From contig RCTD01000030.1 of the NCBI GenBank assembly GCA_014898415.1, positions 434,001 to 498,000 of the forward strand: 64,000 nucleotides of DNA, given 5' to 3'. This document shows positions 58,658 through 64,000 of this stretch, one piece after another. Under the pieces are notes generated by a model. That model saw only the letters and a list, made by a program, of their open reading frames with translations. It did not search any database and had not been told where the DNA came from. The position numbers were made by a program, and so were the translations under genes. This DNA is from Stromatinia cepivora. Lineage: Eukaryota; Ascomycota; Leotiomycetes; Helotiales; Sclerotiniaceae. How positions within the stretch are numbered: position 1 is the stretch's first letter; every line of letters starts with the position of its first letter.

Positions 58658-60191
58658 TCAGATGTTCTCCATTGGAAATTGTGTTCCATCATCCACATGT
58701 GTTTTTACATCTGTCTCAGCACTTAACTCTTTCCCCTCAACTTGTTGTGCCCACCGCTCCGGCATAATAGTCTTGAAGTCAAACGTGCCCTTTGCACTCC
58801 TGACCACTTCTCCCTTCTCTGTAATGACCGCATCAATATACATACTGGGTGTAACGTCAAAACTAGGATTCCAAACATCAATTCCTTGATGGGCAACAGC
58901 CACTCTGGCCGTCGAATTCACATCTACATGTCCATCTTTTCCAACTACAGCTCCAGTTATCTGAGTAAGTTCTGTTGGAGCTCGATCTTCAATCTTTATA
59001 TCTGCTCCTGAAACCGTCTCGAGATCTATACTTGTTGTAGGTGCTGCAACTATGAACTTTATATTGTGAGCTTTTGCAAGAACGGCAAGAGAATAAGTTC
59101 CGATTTTATTAGCAGTATCACCATTGCGAGCGACGCGGTCTGCTCCTACGATAACAGCAGATATGTTTTTGCTTTCCTTCATCCGAGCGAAAAGAGCACC
59201 GGCCATAGAATCCGTAATAAGAGTTGAGGGAATCTTTTCATACACAAGCTCAAAGGCAGTGAGTCGGGAGCCTTGGTTATAGGGACGAGTTTCAGTACAA
59301 TAGGCATGGTCGAGGTAATTCATTTTGTGTAGGCTGCGAATTATACCTAAGGCGGTGCCGTGGCCGGAAGTAGCTAGGGAGCTGATGATGAGGCTGTTAG
59401 TAGTTTTCTTCTCATTTGAGAAGTGAAAAGGTAGAACGAAAAGACATACCCAGTGTTGCAGTGCGTGAGAACACTCAACTTTCTATATGTCCTGTCCGGT
59501 GCCCCTTGCGTGCATGGTGGGCTCGTTGTAAAAAATTTCGAAGGATCCTCATCATCTTCCTCACCTCCAATCGGCATCTGTTGTCGTCTTAGATATTCCG
59601 CTCCATATCTACCAATTGCCAAATTGGTGGTGAGATCGTCTTCTAAGATCTTCTCTGCCGCAACAATATATCCTTTTCGAACATCCGCACAAGCAGCGCT
59701 GTCATCCTTTGCATCTGTAGCTTCCGCGGCAGATTGAGAAACCCGTTTGAGAAGTTTGATGGCATTGGAGAGATCGACGGCGGTAGGTCTACTACCTAGG
59801 AGATAATCGAGACGTTTGTTGATATATTGAACAGTTTCTTGTTTCGTCTTTGAACCTGAAATAATTCATATCAGCCAATTACCACATACTATTTTAAGTC
59901 AATCGTCAAGAAGTACTAACCATCTTTTTGATGATGAAGCTCTACGGCCAGCGCAAGAGCTGCCACAATCGCGATTGCCGGGGCTCCTGATAAACACTTA
60001 GCCATCAAAGCTCATCATGATGCCCGACCAACAAGAGAGCAATAGATACCTCTCACACGCATCGACTTGATTGAATCAAATGCCTCTTCACAAGTTGAGA
60101 CATTATCATACACAAACTCATGCGGAAGTCTCAACTGATCTAAAACTTCTAGTTTTCCTCTGCCATATTTAATGGCTTCTAAACCAGCCAT
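58658..60191 (-). CDS. MRI1: Methylthioribose-1-phosphate isomerase
   Basis: Converts methylthioribose-1-phosphate to methylthioribulose-1-phosphate in the methionine salvage pathway; eIF2B-alpha-like fold. Four exons on minus: 60191-60050, 59986-59921, 59855-59450 and 59381-58658, about 445 residues. Introns are 63, 65 and 68 bp with GT...AG ends, and every phase fits. The start [13 protein letters not shown] is at 60191. Landmarks are [20 protein letters not shown] across the first junction, VLTHCNTG with the catalytic Cys, then [18 protein letters not shown] across the last junction. Next come [19 protein letters not shown] and [18 protein letters not shown] with the catalytic Asp. Residues from [13 protein letters not shown] form a fungal insert before the Cys motif. 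The gene is intact. Confidence 0.96.
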
Positions 60192-62141
60192 ATTTCCGAC
60201 CGTCTGCGCTTTTTATATTTCGATGAGAGGTGTGGATGTGGAATGGAGTGGAATGGAAATGGAAACGGAACTGGAGAGAGCGACGGTAGGATATAGTAAA
60301 GAGTTTGTTTATATGCAAGAAAACGATATTTACAGATAGAGAAAGAAAGTAGTTGAGATACACGATTTAGCTTATGCGCATTTTGGTGATTGTCAAGAGA
60401 GGGTGAATAAACATGGATAAATGGTTAAAATATAAAATATTAATAAGGGTTTGATATAAAATTTTATGGAGTGGAAGGACCCCTCCCCCGCCATGCCAAA
60501 AAAGCGGTGAAGATTGGCAGTTGCTCAAAACGTTACTGATCTTATTTATGTCCGCTAAAACAGTGGCTGGTGCTTCGAATTTTATAGCCACCATATCACA
60601 AGTCCTTAGCTAAATATTTTTGAAGATAAAATTCATCATCATTTGAGGCTAGCCGACTATCTGTTGAAGTACTTCCAAAATTGGCGGGAAACCACTTTCA
60701 CCAATTTCTAAGCTAAACGGAGATATCATGACATGGTGCTAAGTAGCCTTTGTGTCGATATGGAACAGTTTGTTACATGTCTGTCTTATTGCAAGTATAT
60801 TACGGGCAAGTCTACTCGCTCATTGTGCGAGTTGCCTATGTATTAAACTCTTTTACTTACGCCCTTCCTTCTGGTCTCGTCTTGGTGCAGATTCTCCAGA
60901 AAAATTCTCCCATAATGAAAATACTGTATAGTGTGTGTTACGCTTGGCCTTTGAGGCAAGGGGACTGATTCCTGAAGTGTGTTGTTAAGCGTCAGACACG
61001 TATGTAGAAGATGTGGCATTGATATCGGGGTTAGATGCGTGGAGCCTATGAGCTCAAAACAACTCTGCTGCTACGAATCTGTTAGCGAGCTATCTAGAAG
61101 TTTTACTGGTATTCTGGCTTTTCAGAGATAGTTCTTTACGAAAAACAGTTTATAGTGGCTTGGTTTCGTTAAAATATCTTCCCCGCTGGATGGGAGACGT
61201 TTTCAATGGTAGATATTTTGGGCTTTTCATATCGAAGTGTGAGACTCAAAATGACCTGTGATTGCTTCAAATAATATCCAGAGATTTTATGACAATAGCA
61301 TTCATTGGAAATCCATATGGCAAGCGACCGAATGGTCAATACACGCTGTCTCAGCTAAATCAAACCCATGTTTACGGCACTCACGCCGAGCTATGGTGAG
61401 GTAGCTCTCATGTATACCATAGCGTTTTCTTTTGTACTACTTGATTTAAATGAAATTGAAGCTGAGTGAAAGCAATTACAGTAGATATAAGCTCATTTGA
61501 ACGTCGATTTCATTCTGATATGGACTTGCGAAGATAGTTCATCGTGGAGGTAAGAGTGGCATTCTCATAAATGCTGATGAGATCGTTTTCAAACATGGAA
61601 TCGAGATCAGCTTTTTTTTAACATATCTGGAGTAAGAACAGTAACAATGGTACTCGGGTGTTAAATCGTGTCCAAAAAAAATGCGATTTACCCATAGGCT
61701 GATCCAAAATTCTACCCATTGATTCGGTTAAAAATGCTCCGAGTTTGGGCGACCCCGTGAATAAATGTCATTCATTGCATCCCCGGAAAACTTCAGGCAA
61801 GTTGGTTAGTTTGAAGATAAGATTAGTCTGCCGCATATACCTTCCTCATTAGTACTCTATGTAATAGTGGGGGATGCAGATGATATACATTTGTACAGCT
61901 GAAGCTTCTCACCTCGTGAACTTTGAACGTTCTACGAACTAGTACATACATAGAGAAACACACAATTCATCACAACTCGATATTCTCAAGTCACGCGAGA
62001 TCCTTTTATGCTAATTGATTTTACTACACATCTTGCACCACACGCCACGACAAAAAATCTGGCAGCCAAGACTACTCAGCAGTTGATTTGTTCAAGACCA
62101 TCCATATTCAATTTCTACCAACCAGCCAGTCAACCGAAATT
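60192..62141. other. Divergent intergenic region, MRI1/oxidoreductase
   Basis: About 1.95 kb shared upstream region. Directly before MRI1 is GGAATGGA-type repeat DNA (60239-60275). The plus frame at 60750-60968 has no domain. Nothing else is supported. Confidence 0.4.
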
Positions 62142-63805
62142 ATGTCATTCATTGTTTCTCAATTTAGTAGTCCATACATACCACTTGCAGCAAGGCAGGA
62201 AGCTCTTGATCGAGCATTCGCAGATCCTGGAATTCCAGATGCAATCCATACAACAAAGTCATTTTGGATGAAAGAACCACATCCTGAGGTTGCAAGCGTA
62301 CAGTCAGAACATCTCCCAAAAATCGCGGATTACGTTATCATTGGTTCGGGTATTACAGGAGCTTCAGTTGCGCAAGCTTTGTTGGAGGGCCTCGAGAAGG
62401 CTACTCCATCAAAACCGCAATCTTCACCTCATCCGAAAGTCATCATGCTAGAAGCTCGAGATAGCTGCAGTGGTGCCACGGGAAGAAACGGTGGGCACAT
62501 TTTGGAAACTGGCGAGGAATATGCCACGCTTAAAGAACGTTTGGGTAAAGATGTAGCTTTCAAAATTCATAAACTGCGAATTTCCCATCTTGAAGCGTTG
62601 ATCAAAAGTGCCGAAAATTTGGGGTTGACTGAAGAGTCACAAGTTCGTAAAGTACGATTCTTGAGTGTATTTTTTCACAAGGAGAGTTGGGAAGATACTC
62701 GGAAAGATATAGAGATTTTCATGACTGATATGCTAGATGATTCTGAAGGATGGAGTTTCATTGAAGCTGATGAATTGGCGAAGGTATATTATTGCGAAAT
62801 GTCCCCCTTCCCAATCATCCAAAAGTTTGAAAAGATGACAGTTAGAAGTCTTTGATTGCTGCATCCACTTGCAACATTCAACCTATGAGGATTCTTTTGC
62901 TAATATATTGGAAGGAGTTCGGGATACCAAATGCTATTGGAGCAGTTACAGGTACCGCAGGTGCAATGTGGCCCTACAAGTTTGTCACGGGCCTTCTAGC
63001 ACACCTACGAAAGCAATTCCCATCAAACTTCCTCCTTGAAACAAACACTAGCGTTTCGGAAATCCATGGAGGCGAACACTATTTCGAAGTCATCACACCC
63101 CGCGGGACAATCAAGTCCAAACACGTAATCCACTGTACCAACGCCCATATCGGCCACCTCGTCCCCGGCATAAAAGGCTGTATCTTTCCCATCGTCGGGC
63201 AAATGTCCGCCCAACCACCCGGCGACAAATTCAAACATCAAAGCGACCACTCCTGGATCTTCAACTATGACCATGGTTTCGATTACCTGACACAACTTCC
63301 AATAGGCTCATCATCTAACGGTGAAATGATGATGGGAGGTGGCTATGCACAAACACAAAATGGCGGAATTCATGAAGCTGGCATTAGTAAAGATTCAGAA
63401 CTGAACATGTACGCCAATATCCACCTCCGCGGTGTTCTAGGCGCGGTTTTCGCACCCGAGAATTGGGGTGCGGTTAATGAGCCGGCGGTAAAATCCATGT
63501 GGACTGGTAATATGGGATTTAGTACCGATGGTTTACCATGGGTTGGTCCATTTCCCGAGTCGCTGACCGAAAGGAAAATTACAAATACGCAACCAACTAC
63601 AGGGGCTGAATGGGCCGCAGCGGCTTTTTCAGGTGAGGGTATGGTTCATGCTTGGTTATGTGGGAAGGCGTTGGCGGAAATGATTCTTTCGTATGATGTT
63701 ACCAGGGGCGGAGTTGTGATTCCTGAGTGGTTCCCAGAGGCAATGGTTATTTCTGAGAAGCGATTGGCGAATGCTCGATTGGCGAGATATGCGCAGGCAG
63801 GTTGA
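62142..63805 (+). CDS. FAD-dependent oxidoreductase (DAO family)
   Basis: Likely oxidises an amine or amino-acid substrate, like DAO-family enzymes; the substrate is unknown. Two exons: 62142-62783 and 62915-63805, about 510 residues. The 131-bp intron (GTATAT...TTGGAAG) joins in phase 0, giving ADELAK-EFGIPNAIGAVTG. The start at 62142 (MSFIVSQFSSPY) is preferred over an in-frame ATG 54 bp upstream. The Rossmann FAD motif VIIGSGITGASVAQALLE lies near residues 65-83. LEARDSCSGATGRNGGH near residues 103-120 is the second FAD signature of this group. GTAGAMWPYKFVTGLL, then WTGNMGFSTDGLPWVGPFPE and AAFSGEGMVHAWLCGKALAE, form the C-terminal FAD/substrate part. There is no signal peptide. The gene looks intact. 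Confidence 0.93.
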
Positions 63806-64000
63806 GTTGGAACGCGTTGTGATATAACTTCAGCAGTATAATAATCGCTATATATCCAAACATATTCCCAATTATATTTATCGAATTAAGTATGAACGTC
63901 TAAATATCCCCTTGACATTGTTCTCTACCTGGCTATACAAGCAATTCTCCTTTCCTACAAAACTCAGCGGTAAATATCATGAAAGCGCATGCGGAACGGT
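63806..64000. other. 3' flank of the oxidoreductase gene
   Basis: 3' UTR and the window end; nothing further is seen. Confidence 0.5.

Noticed and set aside
60750..60968. 72-codon + frame in the MRI1/oxidoreductase spacer
   Set aside because: No domain, hydrophobic by chance, and no promoter or homology cue.
1..64000. CRISPR arrays, bacterial operons or a prophage
   Set aside because: All genes are spliced eukaryotic genes; the tandem arrays have no unique spacers.

Overview
The window is nuclear DNA of a filamentous ascomycete. Genes carry short introns (about 45-90 bp, GTA/GTG...TAG/CAG) with CTAAC/CTAAT-like branch sites. There are HET-domain and F-box genes, and LTR retrotransposons decayed by what looks like repeat-induced point mutation (RIP). 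Codon style, gene set and compact gene blocks interrupted by AT-rich transposon islands fit a leotiomycete such as Botrytis, Sclerotinia or Monilinia. That placement is inference, not read from a marker.

Layout. 1-28.6 kb is mostly genic: the 3' end of pyruvate kinase; an Atg28-like coiled-coil protein; a two-exon F-box protein (-); CAB4 phosphopantetheine adenylyltransferase (-); a DCAF7/An11-type WD40 protein; a frameshifted quinone-oxidoreductase-like MDR gene (-); the elongation factor Spt5; an Fbx15-like F-box gene with a one-base frameshift; an intron-containing tRNA-Val(UAC); a broken HET gene (-); and two small Cys-containing genes, one with a (EEEH)n tract. 28.6-30.5 kb is an AT-rich island beginning with a Fot1/pogo-like terminal sequence and ending on a truncated gene fragment. 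30.7-38.4 kb holds a small unresolved coiled-coil gene (-) and a SAM + HMG-box protein (+).

38.4-57.8 kb is a large AT-rich island whose structure can be read from the LTRs. A 2.3 kb LTR element (TSD TTATT) lies beside a 15.3 kb Ty1/copia element (TSD TATAG). A 7.0 kb Ty3/gypsy element (TSD ACACT) is inserted inside the copia pol gene. All coding remnants are full of stops. In all three LTR pairs the halves facing outward are much less mutated than the halves facing inward. Simple repeats sit at both borders of the island: a 7-bp AATAAAT array on the left and a 5-bp AATAT array on the right. 58.6-64 kb is genic again: MRI1 methylthioribose-1-phosphate isomerase (methionine salvage, -) and an FAD-dependent amine/amino-acid oxidoreductase (+).

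The intact genes are unrelated housekeeping or regulatory genes, with no biosynthetic cluster evident. The notable biology is genome defence and decay: nested retroelements, a RIP gradient, and a HET gene with CAA-to-TAA-type stops plus a possible cut-and-paste transposon footprint. Exon borders were read by eye from splice motifs and frame continuity.
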